In this document: positions 7,945 through 16,829 of the stretch, piece by piece | Numbering within the stretch: the stretch's first letter is position 1 | Layout of the letters: each line of letters starts with the position of its first letter | From: Cellvibrionaceae bacterium | GTDB lineage: Bacteria; Pseudomonadota; Gammaproteobacteria; Pseudomonadales; Cellvibrionaceae | DNA: 26,158 nt | Reading direction: 5' to 3' | Assembly (NCBI GenBank): GCA_025800435.1 | Contig: JAOXRV010000857.1 | Coordinates: 1 to 26,158, forward strand | Translations under genes and position numbers: made by a program | The notes under the pieces: model-generated | The model's database searches: none | Seen by the model: only the letters and a program-made list of their open reading frames with translations | What the model was told of the DNA's origin: nothing

Positions 7945-8811
7945 GTGAAGCCCGCCGAACTAACCCAGCGTATTTCCGATGCCCTCGATGAAATGCGTAA
8001 ATCCGAGCGCAAGGTTGCCGAATACGTACTCAGCCACCCCAACGATATTATCCATATGCGTATCGTCGACCTGGCCGCAAAATCCGAGGTCAGCGAGCCC
8101 ACCGTGGTGCGCTTTTGCCGGGCAGTTAATTGTGATGGCTTCCAGGAGTTTAAACTGCAACTGGCCCAGCAACTGGCCTCCAGTCCCAGCTTTGGCCAAA
8201 TTGCCGTCACCGAAACCGACGCAGTAGAAGAGTTTACCCAGAAGGTGTTCGACTCCACCGTCGACACCCTATTACAGGTGCGCGATCGCCTCAACCCGGA
8301 GCTGCTCGACCAGGCGGTCACCGCCCTGTGCGCCGCCAACCGGGTGGAGTTCTACGGCTTTGGGGCCTCTGGCGCCGTGGCCGCCGATGCCCAGCACAAG
8401 TTCTTCCGGCTGCAGCTGGCCACCGCCGCCCACTCGGATCACCATATCCAAAATATGTCGGCCATGAGCATGCAGCCTGGCGATGTGGTGGTGGCCATCT
8501 CCCAGAGCGGCCGCACCAAAGCACTGCTGCACTCCATGGAGATGGTCAAAACCATGGGCGGCATCGTTATCGGCCTGGCCCCCAGCGGTACCCCGGTGAT
8601 TAAAAACGCCAGTATTCCGATCGAAGTGGACGTGGAAGAAGATATTGAGATCTACACCCCGCTGTCCTCGCGCATCGCCCACTTGGTGATTATCGATGTG
8701 CTCGCCATCGGCGTGGCCCAGCGCAAGGGGCCGCAGCTGCACGACCACCTGTTTAAACTGAAACAGGGGCTGCGCTCGCTGCGGATTCAGCCTGAGGATA
8801 ACCGCAAGTAG
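7945..8811 (+). CDS. hexR: HexR, RpiR/MurR-family regulator of central carbon metabolism
   Basis: A 288-residue RpiR-type regulator. The N-terminal HTH_6 domain (about 1-80) contains KSERKVAEYVLSHP and SEVSEPTVVRFCRAVNCDGF. The C-terminal SIS sugar-phosphate-binding domain (about 125-260) contains FYGFGASGAVAADAQHKF and VVVAISQSGRTKALL. These segments match HexR, which binds 2-keto-3-deoxy-6-phosphogluconate and represses Entner-Doudoroff and glucose-use genes. The start is GTG with AGGAAG seven bases upstream. The usual partner zwf/edd genes are not adjacent in this window, so it would act in trans. TGTA-N7-TACA operators upstream support the name. It converges on the adaptor gene, only 26 bp away. 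Confidence 0.9.
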   Translation: MKPAELTQRISDALDEMRKSERKVAEYVLSHPNDIIHMRIVDLAAKSEVSEPTVVRFCRAVNCDGFQEFKLQLAQQLASSPSFGQIAVTETDAVEEFTQKVFDSTVDTLLQVRDRLNPELLDQAVTALCAANRVEFYGFGASGAVAADAQHKFFRLQLATAAHSDHHIQNMSAMSMQPGDVVVAISQSGRTKALLHSMEMVKTMGGIVIGLAPSGTPVIKNASIPIEVDVEEDIEIYTPLSSRIAHLVIIDVLAIGVAQRKGPQLHDHLFKLKQGLRSLRIQPEDNRK

Positions 8812-8837
8812 TGGGCTCAGCCACAAGCTCCTTGCAT

Positions 8838-10367
<1,530 letters not shown>

Positions 10368-10737
10368 AACACAGGTCTTATAAACTAAAGAACGGATTGA
10401 CGATAAGTTGATAAATCAAACAGTAGGACAATATAGCTATTTTAGCTGACAGAAGGTAGTCATTTGTGATGGATGTTAGGACAGCGTTATCAGATATTGC
10501 TATTACCCCCTGTGTGGTCGCCACTGAAAGGCCGGCGGTATTTGCCACACTCTGGGGAAAACTGTTTTGACAAAAGCCGATGGCACCGCCGACTTATCGT
10601 TATCGGGGCAGATGTGGTAGGCACAAGTAATAGGGCGCAAGTAATCGATAGGTGATCAAGCAGCTAAAGATCACGCTCGCTGCGAGCTTGAGGGGTAGGC
10701 GTGCTTTCGCAGCAATGCAAACACCCAGAACCGCTGA
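10368..10737. other. 370-bp intergenic region without a convincing gene
   Basis: Between the adaptor gene start and the MBL-fold hydrolase stop. It should hold the adaptor promoter; AT-rich sequence near 10380-10450 includes the palindromes TTGATAAATCAA (10408-10419) and AGCTATTTTAGCT (10435-10447). The right end (10652-10714) has three small inverted repeats just beyond the hydrolase stop: GTGATC/GATCAC, GCTCG/CGAGC and TGCT/AGCA. No terminator T-tract is present, and the one 60-codon ORF here has no homology I recognise. Confidence 0.6.
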
Positions 10738-11808
10738 TTAAAATAAATTGTCTTGGTTAATCAGCTTGCTACCGGCGGGCATCTGCACAATATCTCCATC
10801 GCTGCCAACCCGGTAGGGCCCGGAATAAATATCGCCGACCCCTTCGGTAAACACTTCCTCCAGCGAGGCCAGTGGCAGTGGCGGAACAATATGGTTGAAC
10901 AGCAAAAACCCCACCTGGGCTTTTTCGGCAATGGTCGCCGCTTCTTGCGGGGTGCTGTGGTAATCGACGATATCGCGGCTGATCTTGGCAATATTCTTGC
11001 GCCCGTGAGCCTCGGCGCTGCGCTCAAGAATTTTCATCAACTTGGGCTGCAAGGCCTCGTGCACCAGTAGGTCCACACCCTGGGCAAACTCCACCAGGCG
11101 ATTATTTTTGGAAGTATCGCCGCTGATCACCAGACTGCGGCCCTGGTAGTCAAAGCGATAGGCCACGGCCTTGTTGACCGGGTGGTGCAACATCGGCATG
11201 GATTGAATCACCACCCCGTCTTTTTCATACACGGTAATAGCAGTACCGTCCTCGGGCAATTTAAACTCTTCACTGCTGCCGCCGGGGCCACTGCCCGGTG
11301 CAATACGCTGGCCGCTGCTGTCGATGCGGTAGACCGAATCGCGCGAGTAGGCCTTATTAAAGCCCGCCACCACGCCGGACAAGCCCTCTGGCCCAATCAC
11401 CCGCAGCGGGGTCTGGTGGCTGCCGGTAATCCAGCGCTGCAACATTAGCTCGCCCAGGCCGTCGATATGATCCGAATGGTAGTGAGTCAGCAGCACCGCC
11501 TCGATATCGCCCTGGGGCAGGCGCAGGCGGTTAAGCACCCCCGAGGCGCCGGAGCCGGAATCCACAATAAACAGCCGGCCACCGGCGATCACCGCCGAAC
11601 AGGGGCCAGAGCGCTTGGGGTCGGGGAAGGGGGAGCCGGCGCCGCACAATACTAAATGCAGGCCGTCGGGCAGCTCGGCCAGTAGATTACTGGCCAGGGT
11701 GCGATCGATGGAGCGTTCCACCAGCCACAGGGACAGGGGGATTCGAAAATAATAGGTGGCACTCGCGGCAATACCCAGCACGAGCACCGTAGAGAGTAAA
11801 ACACGCAT
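10738..11808 (-). CDS. membrane-anchored/secreted MBL-fold metallo-hydrolase
   Basis: A 356-residue metallo-beta-lactamase-fold enzyme of the RNase Z/arylsulfatase-like group. The zinc motif HYHSDHIDG is preceded by the strand LFIVDSGSG. Further likely ligands are His in MLHHPVNKAVAY, Asp in VISGDTSKN and His in FNHIVPP. An N-terminal hydrophobic segment (VLLSTVLVLGIAASATYYF) indicates a signal anchor or signal peptide, so the enzyme probably works in the periplasm. That argues against tRNA processing by RNase Z and for a small-molecule hydrolase. The ATG is at 11806-11808. About 370 bp separate it from the adaptor gene and 176 bp from the kinase-like gene, so it is probably transcribed alone. 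Confidence 0.88.
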   Translation of the reverse strand: MRVLLSTVLVLGIAASATYYFRIPLSLWLVERSIDRTLASNLLAELPDGLHLVLCGAGSPFPDPKRSGPCSAVIAGGRLFIVDSGSGASGVLNRLRLPQGDIEAVLLTHYHSDHIDGLGELMLQRWITGSHQTPLRVIGPEGLSGVVAGFNKAYSRDSVYRIDSSGQRIAPGSGPGGSSEEFKLPEDGTAITVYEKDGVVIQSMPMLHHPVNKAVAYRFDYQGRSLVISGDTSKNNRLVEFAQGVDLLVHEALQPKLMKILERSAEAHGRKNIAKISRDIVDYHSTPQEAATIAEKAQVGFLLFNHIVPPLPLASLEEVFTEGVGDIYSGPYRVGSDGDIVQMPAGSKLINQDNLF

Positions 11809-11984
11809 TGTAAGACCCGTTGGGCACTAGGCCCTATTTTTTAATGCTGGTCATAATTCGACCATAAGCAGCCGTGACAGTTTCCCGGCCGTAGATAATC
11901 AATTTTGACAATACATTAAATGAAAACTGGGTTATTTGACAAATAAAGGTTTGCGGGGGAAACAACGCCTACCGATAAAGCCCT

Positions 11985-12500
11985 TTAGAACACCGCCTGG
12001 TGCTGGCTGGGCATTTCCAACTCGGGTCGCTGGGTAAGTTCGGTTTTTTTGCCGTTAAAACGGTCAAACAGCTGGCGATGGGCGGCCAGCGAACAGTCGT
12101 CCTGGCGATTGGCGTAATCGCGAATCCAATCGCGCAGCATCGGCAGGTTTTTATCTTGCGCCTGGGGGCTAGAGTACTTGTGGGGCTCAAACGGGCGCAT
12201 GTCGGCATTTTCTAAACAGTGATCAACCGGTACATTGAGGAAAATCAGCTCATTGGCCTCTTCACTGATTAAACCGGCCAGGTCGGTATAACAGCCCTCG
12301 ATCACCCAGGCCTGGTGGTTTTTGACAAAGCCGGTGATCAAATCCATCGATTCATCCAGGGGCATGCGCTTAGGGGGTAGCTGGGGCAACCAGGCGACTG
12401 TGTCCAAATCCAGGTAAGCCAAACGTTCACTGGCGGCCAGGTAGTGGGCCAGGGTAGATTTCCCCGCGGCGGAATTCCCTATAATTAAAACTTTGCGCAT
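11985..12500 (-). CDS. P-loop kinase-like ATP-binding protein
   Basis: A 171-residue protein with a Walker A motif at the extreme N-terminus (IIGNSAAGKSTLAHYLA, residues about 6-22), followed by LAYLDLDTVAWLP. This layout resembles the adenylate-kinase-related, shikimate-kinase-like and 'topology modulation' (FlaR-type) small kinases. Residues WVIEGCYTDL and LIFLNVPVDHCLENADMRP are compatible with the Walker B strand and a lid region. The substrate is unknown. The ATG is well supported by AGGAG seven bases upstream. It appears monocistronic, with 290 bp upstream containing two inverted repeats. Confidence 0.75.
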   Translation of the reverse strand: MRKVLIIGNSAAGKSTLAHYLAASERLAYLDLDTVAWLPQLPPKRMPLDESMDLITGFVKNHQAWVIEGCYTDLAGLISEEANELIFLNVPVDHCLENADMRPFEPHKYSSPQAQDKNLPMLRDWIRDYANRQDDCSLAAHRQLFDRFNGKKTELTQRPELEMPSQHQAVF

Positions 12501-12563
12501 ACCCTATCTCCTGGTTCCTGGCATCTTGCTTTGCAGCCGTTTCGGGGGCGGGAGTATAACGAA

Positions 12564-12593
12564 GGAATTGTGACGCTTTTGTGTCACGATTCC
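12564..12593. repeat. 30-bp inverted repeat upstream of the kinase-like gene
   Basis: Arms GGAATTGTGAC and GTCACGATTCC (11 bp each, 10 identical in complement, the eleventh a G-T wobble on the plus strand) are separated by eight bases. It lies 64-93 bp upstream of the kinase-like ATG. It could be an operator or, on the plus strand, an RNA hairpin. No T-tract follows. Confidence 0.75.
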
Positions 12594-12619
12594 CATTGGC
12601 TAACACATTTGTCGCCTTA

Positions 12620-12671
12620 GGTTACCTCTGAATCGCTCGATGCTGCTCAGCCATCGAGTTCAGAGCTACCC
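12620..12671. repeat. long imperfect hairpin between kinase-like and yaiI-like genes
   Basis: CTCTGAA (12626-12632) pairs with TTCAGAG (12659-12665), and CTCGATG (12636-12642) with CATCGAG (12652-12658). The loop is nine bases and the bulge is TCG. Flanking GGTTAC/CTACCC extend the helix with two mismatches. No T-tract follows on either strand, so this is not a standard terminator. The rest of 12501-12789 shows no gene. Confidence 0.75.
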
Positions 12672-12789
12672 TTAGTACACCCTTTGCGGCAAGATCTAAA
12701 TGACCGCCCCTATGCGACCGCGGATTATCCAATAGATTCCAAAAGCTTTGGCGAGAATTGGCCCTTGTATTCACCGCCTGCGTCTGCTG

Positions 12790-13245
12790 TTATCGTGAGC
12801 GACTCGCGCGGGCAATACACTTATCCAACTGGTTGGCAAAGGCCTGCTTTTCTTTTTGCCCCAGTGGCGGCGGCCCACCGCTTTGTACGCCACTGGCGCG
12901 CATGGTGTCCATAAAATCGCGCATATTTAAACGCGCCCGAATATTGGCCTTACTGTAGAGCTCGCCCCGAGGGTTGAGGGCCTGGCCACCTTTGTCGATC
13001 ACTTCGGCGGCCAGGGGTATATCCGCTGTAATCACCAAATCACCGGCGGCACAAGCTTTAACAATTTCATTATCGGCCACATCGAAACCACTGCTGACCT
13101 GAATACTTTTTAAAAACGGTGAAGGCGGTACAGACAAGTGATGGTTGGCAATAAACGTGGTCATTATCTCGGCCCGCCGCGCAGCCCGATACAAGATCTC
13201 TTTAATCACCACCGGACAGGCATCGCCGTCTACCCAAATATTCAT
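12790..13245 (-). CDS. yaiI: YaiI/YqxD-family (DUF188, UPF0178) protein
   Basis: A 151-residue protein of the UPF0178 family, recognisable from the N-terminal MNIWVDGDACPVVIKEIL and the later DLVITADIPLAAEVIDKG and LNPRGELYSKANI blocks. The fold is thought to be PIN-like, with the Asp residues of VDGDACP and TADIPLA as a putative metal site. The biological role is not established. Length is as usual for the family (about 150). The ATG at 13243-13245 lacks a strong ribosome site; TAGTAT, about 20-25 bp upstream, could be a -10 element. Gap to the PAPS-reductase-like stop is 39 bp. Confidence 0.92.
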   Translation of the reverse strand: MNIWVDGDACPVVIKEILYRAARRAEIMTTFIANHHLSVPPSPFLKSIQVSSGFDVADNEIVKACAAGDLVITADIPLAAEVIDKGGQALNPRGELYSKANIRARLNMRDFMDTMRASGVQSGGPPPLGQKEKQAFANQLDKCIARASRSR

Positions 13246-13284
13246 TCACACACCATTACCCATATACTATTTTAGCGCCACCGG

Positions 13285-13899
13285 TTAGCGCGTGTGTAGG
13301 CCACACTCGCGGTTGGCCAGGGCCTTGGTGGGGTCGTAGTAGTTTTCTTCGTTGGGCAAATTATACTCGGCCAAATACTCGGCCATTTGCTCATCGCTAA
13401 AGTGGAAGAAAGGCGCCACTTTAATCACCCCGTCGTTGCCCTGGGTGACGATATCCATAGACTGGCGAAAGGCGGTCTGGCTTTTGCGAATATTGGTAAA
13501 CCACAACTCGGGCTGGTATTCGGCCATAGCCCGTTGAAAAGGCTCAAGCTTAAACTGCTGGGTAAACTCGGCGTGGGTCGGCTCATCCACCATGGGAATA
13601 CCGCCCATGGCCGCATCCCGGCGCGCGGCGCTGACCTTGGGGGTAAATACATCAATATTAAGTTCAAATTGCTCGATTAAGCGCTCGGCAAACAGATAGG
13701 TGGCCTTGAGCGCATAGCCGGAGTCGATCCAGATTACCTGGGCTTTAGGGTCTTGGCTGCAAACCGCGTGAAGAATAGTGGCTTCATTGGGGCCAAAATT
13801 GGTGGTCAGAATGGCCTTTTTACCCAGGCCCAGGGCCCAGGCCACAATCTCGGCTGGGCCGGCATTGGCCAGCTCTTGGTTGACTGCCTCTACGTTCAT
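13285..13899 (-). CDS. cysH: phosphoadenylyl-sulfate reductase-like protein (short CysH)
   Basis: A 204-residue PAPS reductase-family protein. Recognisable features are the P-loop-like segment AILTTNFGPNEATILHAV, VIWIDSGYALKATY, the central EPFQRAM...ELWFTNIRKSQTAFR part and the catalytic ECGLHTR at the very C-terminus (C199). The cysteine pairs that bind the 4Fe-4S cluster in APS reductases are absent, so a thioredoxin-dependent PAPS reductase is expected. It is about 40 residues shorter than E. coli CysH (244), lacking the N-terminal extension and part of the region before the active-site tail. The ATG at 13897-13899 follows AGAGAAAC; an upstream in-frame GTG would add 15 unlikely residues. 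No cysI, cysJ or cysD neighbours are seen. Confidence 0.8.
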   Translation of the reverse strand: MNVEAVNQELANAGPAEIVAWALGLGKKAILTTNFGPNEATILHAVCSQDPKAQVIWIDSGYALKATYLFAERLIEQFELNIDVFTPKVSAARRDAAMGGIPMVDEPTHAEFTQQFKLEPFQRAMAEYQPELWFTNIRKSQTAFRQSMDIVTQGNDGVIKVAPFFHFSDEQMAEYLAEYNLPNEENYYDPTKALANRECGLHTR

Positions 13900-14099
13900 T
13901 GTTTCTCTATCCAATAGGCTAAAAAGAGCGCCATGGTAAACCACCGGCCGGGCGCGGCAAAATGCCCATTCACCATAAGCGGCTGGCTTTTAGCTATAAG
14001 CACTGCACATATTTAATACACCGCGCTAGTTTACCCGCCCAAATCTGCTAGACTGCGGCTTTTCCTATAAAACCCACTTGCTCACGGCTTAGCGGAATC

Positions 14100-15059
14100 A
14101 TGGCCAGTTTATACCAGACAAATAATGGATCTATTTGCCACCTACTGCCCCACCACACCTTCGGCCGGCGGGCGGATAAGGTGGACACCCACCTAAGCGA
14201 CCCTCAGGTGTCAAAAATACACGCCTCGATCGAGTGGGATGGGCGCGACTGGCTGCTTAAAGACCTAAGCCTTAATGGCGTTTGGCTGGATGGCGAAAAG
14301 ATTACCGCCCAACAAGCCTACCCGCTAAAACCCGGCCAGCTGATTCAATTTGTCAGCCCCGAGTTGCGCTTTAAAGTGCAAGACCTGAGCCCACCGGGCA
14401 GCTATCTGGTGCCCGGCGATTCCGGCCAGCCGATTGTGGCGCTGCAAAAACTCCACCTGCTGCCCGATGAAGACAGCCCACTAGCGGCCTTGCAATTGTG
14501 CAACGACAGCCACCAGTGGCAACTGGATATCTTTGCCGATGAGGGCGAGCCCATTAATTTACAGCACGGCCAGATTATCGAGCTGGGCGATCGACACTGG
14601 ACCTTACAACTGAGTGAGAATACCACCTCGCCCACCTTGGTAATGGATAAAGACCAGGCCCTGGATAATTATTGCTTTGTGTTTAACACCAGCGCCGATG
14701 AAGAAAACACCGGCCTAAGCCTGAGCAAAGGCCAAAAGCAAGTGGACCTGGGCGATCGCAGCCACCACTATGTGCTGCTGCACCTTGCGCGACAGCGCGG
14801 CGCCGACAATGCCGAGGGTTTGAACGAGTTTGACCAGGGCTGGGTAGACAATAGCCTGTTGGTTAAAGAGCTGGGAATGGAGCTGGCGCATATCAATATT
14901 CAACTCTATCGCCTGCGCAAGCAGCTTACCGATACCATGCCCGACCTGACTGGCATCAGTAAAATGGTAGAGCGAAAACGCGGCAAGCTGCGCTTTGGTA
15001 AGGCCGCGTTTCGCATTTATAAAAGCGGCCAGCTGGAAGTGGAAAAAACCAGTGCTTAG
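14100..15059 (+). CDS. FHA-domain protein with C-terminal winged-helix-like domain
   Basis: A 319-residue cytoplasmic protein without a signal peptide. The N-terminal FHA domain (about 10-100) has the phosphothreonine-binding hallmarks: GRRADKVDTHL, SKIHASIEW and LNGVWLDGEKI. The middle (about 105-200) is beta-rich and unassigned; it includes INLQHGQIIELGDRHWTL, which looks like a second degenerate FHA-like strand set. The C-terminal part (about 215-315) is helical and then beta: VLLHLARQRGAD, LLVKELGMELAHINIQLYRL and AAFRIYKSGQLEV, reminiscent of OmpR/SARP-type winged helices. A phosphoprotein-responsive DNA-binding role is an inference. No kinase or phosphatase gene of the Ser/Thr type is adjacent. 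It is divergent from the CysH-like gene. Confidence 0.8.
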   Translation: MASLYQTNNGSICHLLPHHTFGRRADKVDTHLSDPQVSKIHASIEWDGRDWLLKDLSLNGVWLDGEKITAQQAYPLKPGQLIQFVSPELRFKVQDLSPPGSYLVPGDSGQPIVALQKLHLLPDEDSPLAALQLCNDSHQWQLDIFADEGEPINLQHGQIIELGDRHWTLQLSENTTSPTLVMDKDQALDNYCFVFNTSADEENTGLSLSKGQKQVDLGDRSHHYVLLHLARQRGADNAEGLNEFDQGWVDNSLLVKELGMELAHINIQLYRLRKQLTDTMPDLTGISKMVERKRGKLRFGKAAFRIYKSGQLEVEKTSA

Positions 15060-15061
15060 TG

Positions 15062-15077
15062 CCCTAGCGGCCTAGGG
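15062..15077. repeat. short hairpin between convergent genes
   Basis: CCCTAG-CGGC-CTAGGG fills the 12-bp gap between two convergent stop codons and extends into the phosphatase stop. It may slow polymerase from both sides, but there is no T-tract, so terminator function is uncertain. Confidence 0.35.
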
Positions 15078-16667
15078 TAACAATAAGCTGGCGGCGGGTA
15101 TGGCTTGGTAGTCGCTGGCCCCGGGCGCTTTAACATCCAACTGAAGAGCAATACTGCCATAGGTTTGGTAGTAGCGCAGATCCAATTTGGCGGGGCCGGC
15201 AGGCAGCTCGATGGTGCCCTCGGCAAAGCGCGAGCCCTTGGGCTCTGGCTCATGGGCCAAGCGCTGGCCATTGACATAAACCGCGCCGCCATCGTCCACT
15301 TTTATGCGAAACGTATAAGTGCCCTTGAGCGGGGCAATAAACTGGCTTTGAAAGCGCACCCCAAAATACTCTTTGGGGTAGGGCAATAAGCCCAGGCTAA
15401 AATCACCAATGGTAAACTTGGCCAGCGGCTCAAGCACGGCAAAGTCGGGCAGCGTGTTCCAGTTACCGGCAAACAATTCGGCGCTGACGCCATTATTGGG
15501 CAGTAACAAATCATTGCCGTAAATGCGGCTGCGGTGCTCACCCAGGCGCGATTCCGCTTCAATTCGCTGGGGTAACTCAAGCTCAAACGGGCCGCGGTAG
15601 GGCAACCACTTACCCATCGTTAAACCCTCGCTCAAGCGATAAAAAATGTTAGCCTCGGGGTGGTCAACGGTCAGGCTAATTTGTTTAGGCCGCGACGCCG
15701 CCTGATACACAGCCGGTCGCGGTAATCGCTCGGTGCGGCTGCCGGCGCTGGCTTTGACCAAGGCAGGATTAAGCAGCGATTTACAGATCATGTGCACCGG
15801 TATGGCAACGCCCATCGCGTCCAAGCTGGTGCAAGCCGTATCGTAAATATGCACCGGCGCCTGAATGCGCTTGCCGCCGCGTGTGCGCGGGCCGCTGATA
15901 ATCATCGGCACTTCTTGCTCGTCGACCGTGTAACCGCCGTGCTGGGTAGCTTTGCCACCGTGGTCGGCCGTTATTATTACGGTGTCTTCGTCGCTCAGCT
16001 CGGTAATAATTTCGCCGATCGCAGTATCGACCCTAGTGATCGACTGTAGGTATTCGGCTGAGTCTACGCCAAAGGTGTGCAGGGCGTGATCAACCATATC
16101 AAACTGTACAAACAGCAATGCCGGCGATTGCTTTAATGCCGCAGCAGCCGCGCGCCCGGTTTTTTTGGTAACTTCGATTTCGGCGGCCATTTTTTCGGCT
16201 GCATTATCGCCGCTTGCGGCAAAATACTGTTTGCTCATTGGCGCGGTGCCGAGTAAATAATCAAACTCTGACCAGCCGTAAATGGCGCTTCTCGGGCGCT
16301 TGGGGTAAGCGTTTGCAGCGTAATCCATTATCGTCAAAAAACCCCCAATTTGATTGCTTACCGTCGGCGGAATAGGTGATTTGCCTGGGCGCCAGGCATT
16401 GTCCAGCACGCCGTGCTGCTCTGGCCCAAGACCGCTTAGTAACGACGCCCAGTTGGGGCCACTGGAGGTTTTAAATACCACCCTGGCATTGTCGCTAAAC
16501 CAACCCTGGCTGAGCAGTTTATTCATCACCGGCGTGTCGGCGCGATCAAAGCCCGAGGCACCCATGCCATCGACACCAATCACTACCACGCTCGGCTGCG
16601 CCGCAACTACGCTGGCCGCCAGTATGCTAGCCAAACCAATCAAATGCTTTAGCCTTCGCTTTAACAT
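15072..16667 (-). CDS. secreted alkaline-phosphatase-superfamily phosphodiesterase with PA14-like tail
   Basis: A 531-residue exported enzyme. Signal peptide LIGLASILAASVVAAQ; catalytic domain about 25-300. Metal ligands and nucleophile follow the nucleotide pyrophosphatase/phosphodiesterase pattern: D33 (GVDGMGASG), S69 as nucleophile (SSGPNWASLLSG), D190 and H194 (FDMVDHALH), D235 and H236 (ITADHGG) and H243 (TQHGG). Residues about 328-385 (IFYRLSEG, WLPYRGPFEL) resemble a CHB_HEX_C-type module, and about 395-530 a PA14-like domain (GVRFQSQFIAPLKGTYTF, VDDGGAVYVNGQRL), suggesting glycan or surface binding. ATG at 16665-16667 with AGGAG seven bases upstream. It lies downstream of the TonB receptor but beyond two terminators. 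Substrate unknown: nucleotide, phospholipid or glycan phosphodiesters are candidates. Confidence 0.87.
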   Translation of the reverse strand: MLKRRLKHLIGLASILAASVVAAQPSVVVIGVDGMGASGFDRADTPVMNKLLSQGWFSDNARVVFKTSSGPNWASLLSGLGPEQHGVLDNAWRPGKSPIPPTVSNQIGGFLTIMDYAANAYPKRPRSAIYGWSEFDYLLGTAPMSKQYFAASGDNAAEKMAAEIEVTKKTGRAAAAALKQSPALLFVQFDMVDHALHTFGVDSAEYLQSITRVDTAIGEIITELSDEDTVIITADHGGKATQHGGYTVDEQEVPMIISGPRTRGGKRIQAPVHIYDTACTSLDAMGVAIPVHMICKSLLNPALVKASAGSRTERLPRPAVYQAASRPKQISLTVDHPEANIFYRLSEGLTMGKWLPYRGPFELELPQRIEAESRLGEHRSRIYGNDLLLPNNGVSAELFAGNWNTLPDFAVLEPLAKFTIGDFSLGLLPYPKEYFGVRFQSQFIAPLKGTYTFRIKVDDGGAVYVNGQRLAHEPEPKGSRFAEGTIELPAGPAKLDLRYYQTYGSIALQLDVKAPGASDYQAIPAASLLLP

Positions 16668-16700
16668 TGTTAGTCTCCTATAAATTGTTTGCTTCTTTAT

Positions 16701-16736
16701 AAAAAGGCCCCATAGTGCCACTGAGCACTATGGGGC
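16701..16736 (-). terminator. rho-independent terminator of the receptor operon (distal)
   Basis: A perfect 12-bp inverted repeat (16707-16718 with 16725-16736; GCCCCATAGTGC arms, six-base loop). On the minus strand it is followed by CTTTTT. This is the stronger of two consecutive terminators downstream of the TonB receptor. Confidence 0.92.
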
Positions 16737-16774
16737 AAAAACTTCCCTGATCGGAGGACTTACAAATCGGGAAG
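16737..16774 (-). terminator. rho-independent terminator of the receptor operon (proximal)
   Basis: On the minus strand the stem CTTCCCGAT/ATCAGGGAAG (one bulged base; 16742-16751 with 16766-16774) is followed by TTTTTG. It precedes the distal terminator directly. Confidence 0.75.
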
Positions 16775-16775
16775 C

Positions 16776-16794
16776 GGGCCGGCACTAACGGCCC
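16776..16794 (-). repeat. GC-rich hairpin after receptor stop
   Basis: GGGCCG and CGGCCC pair across a seven-base loop in the receptor 3' untranslated region. No T-tract follows, so it is probably an RNA-stabilising stem rather than a terminator. Confidence 0.5.
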
Positions 16795-16829
16795 TAGCAC
16801 TACATAGCAATACCTTAGATAGCAATAAT

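Noticed and set aside
10408..10419. TTGATAAATCAA resembling an Fnr box
   Set aside because: Fnr sites need four bases between TTGAT and ATCAA; here there are two.
10473..10655. 60-codon plus-strand open frame in the adaptor/hydrolase gap
   Set aside because: No ribosome site, no domain, and the composition does not look like a protein.
12569..12588. TGTGAC...GTCACG resembling a Crp site
   Set aside because: The distance between TGTGA and TCAC is too large for a Crp site (TGTGA-N6-TCACA); kept only as an unassigned dyad.
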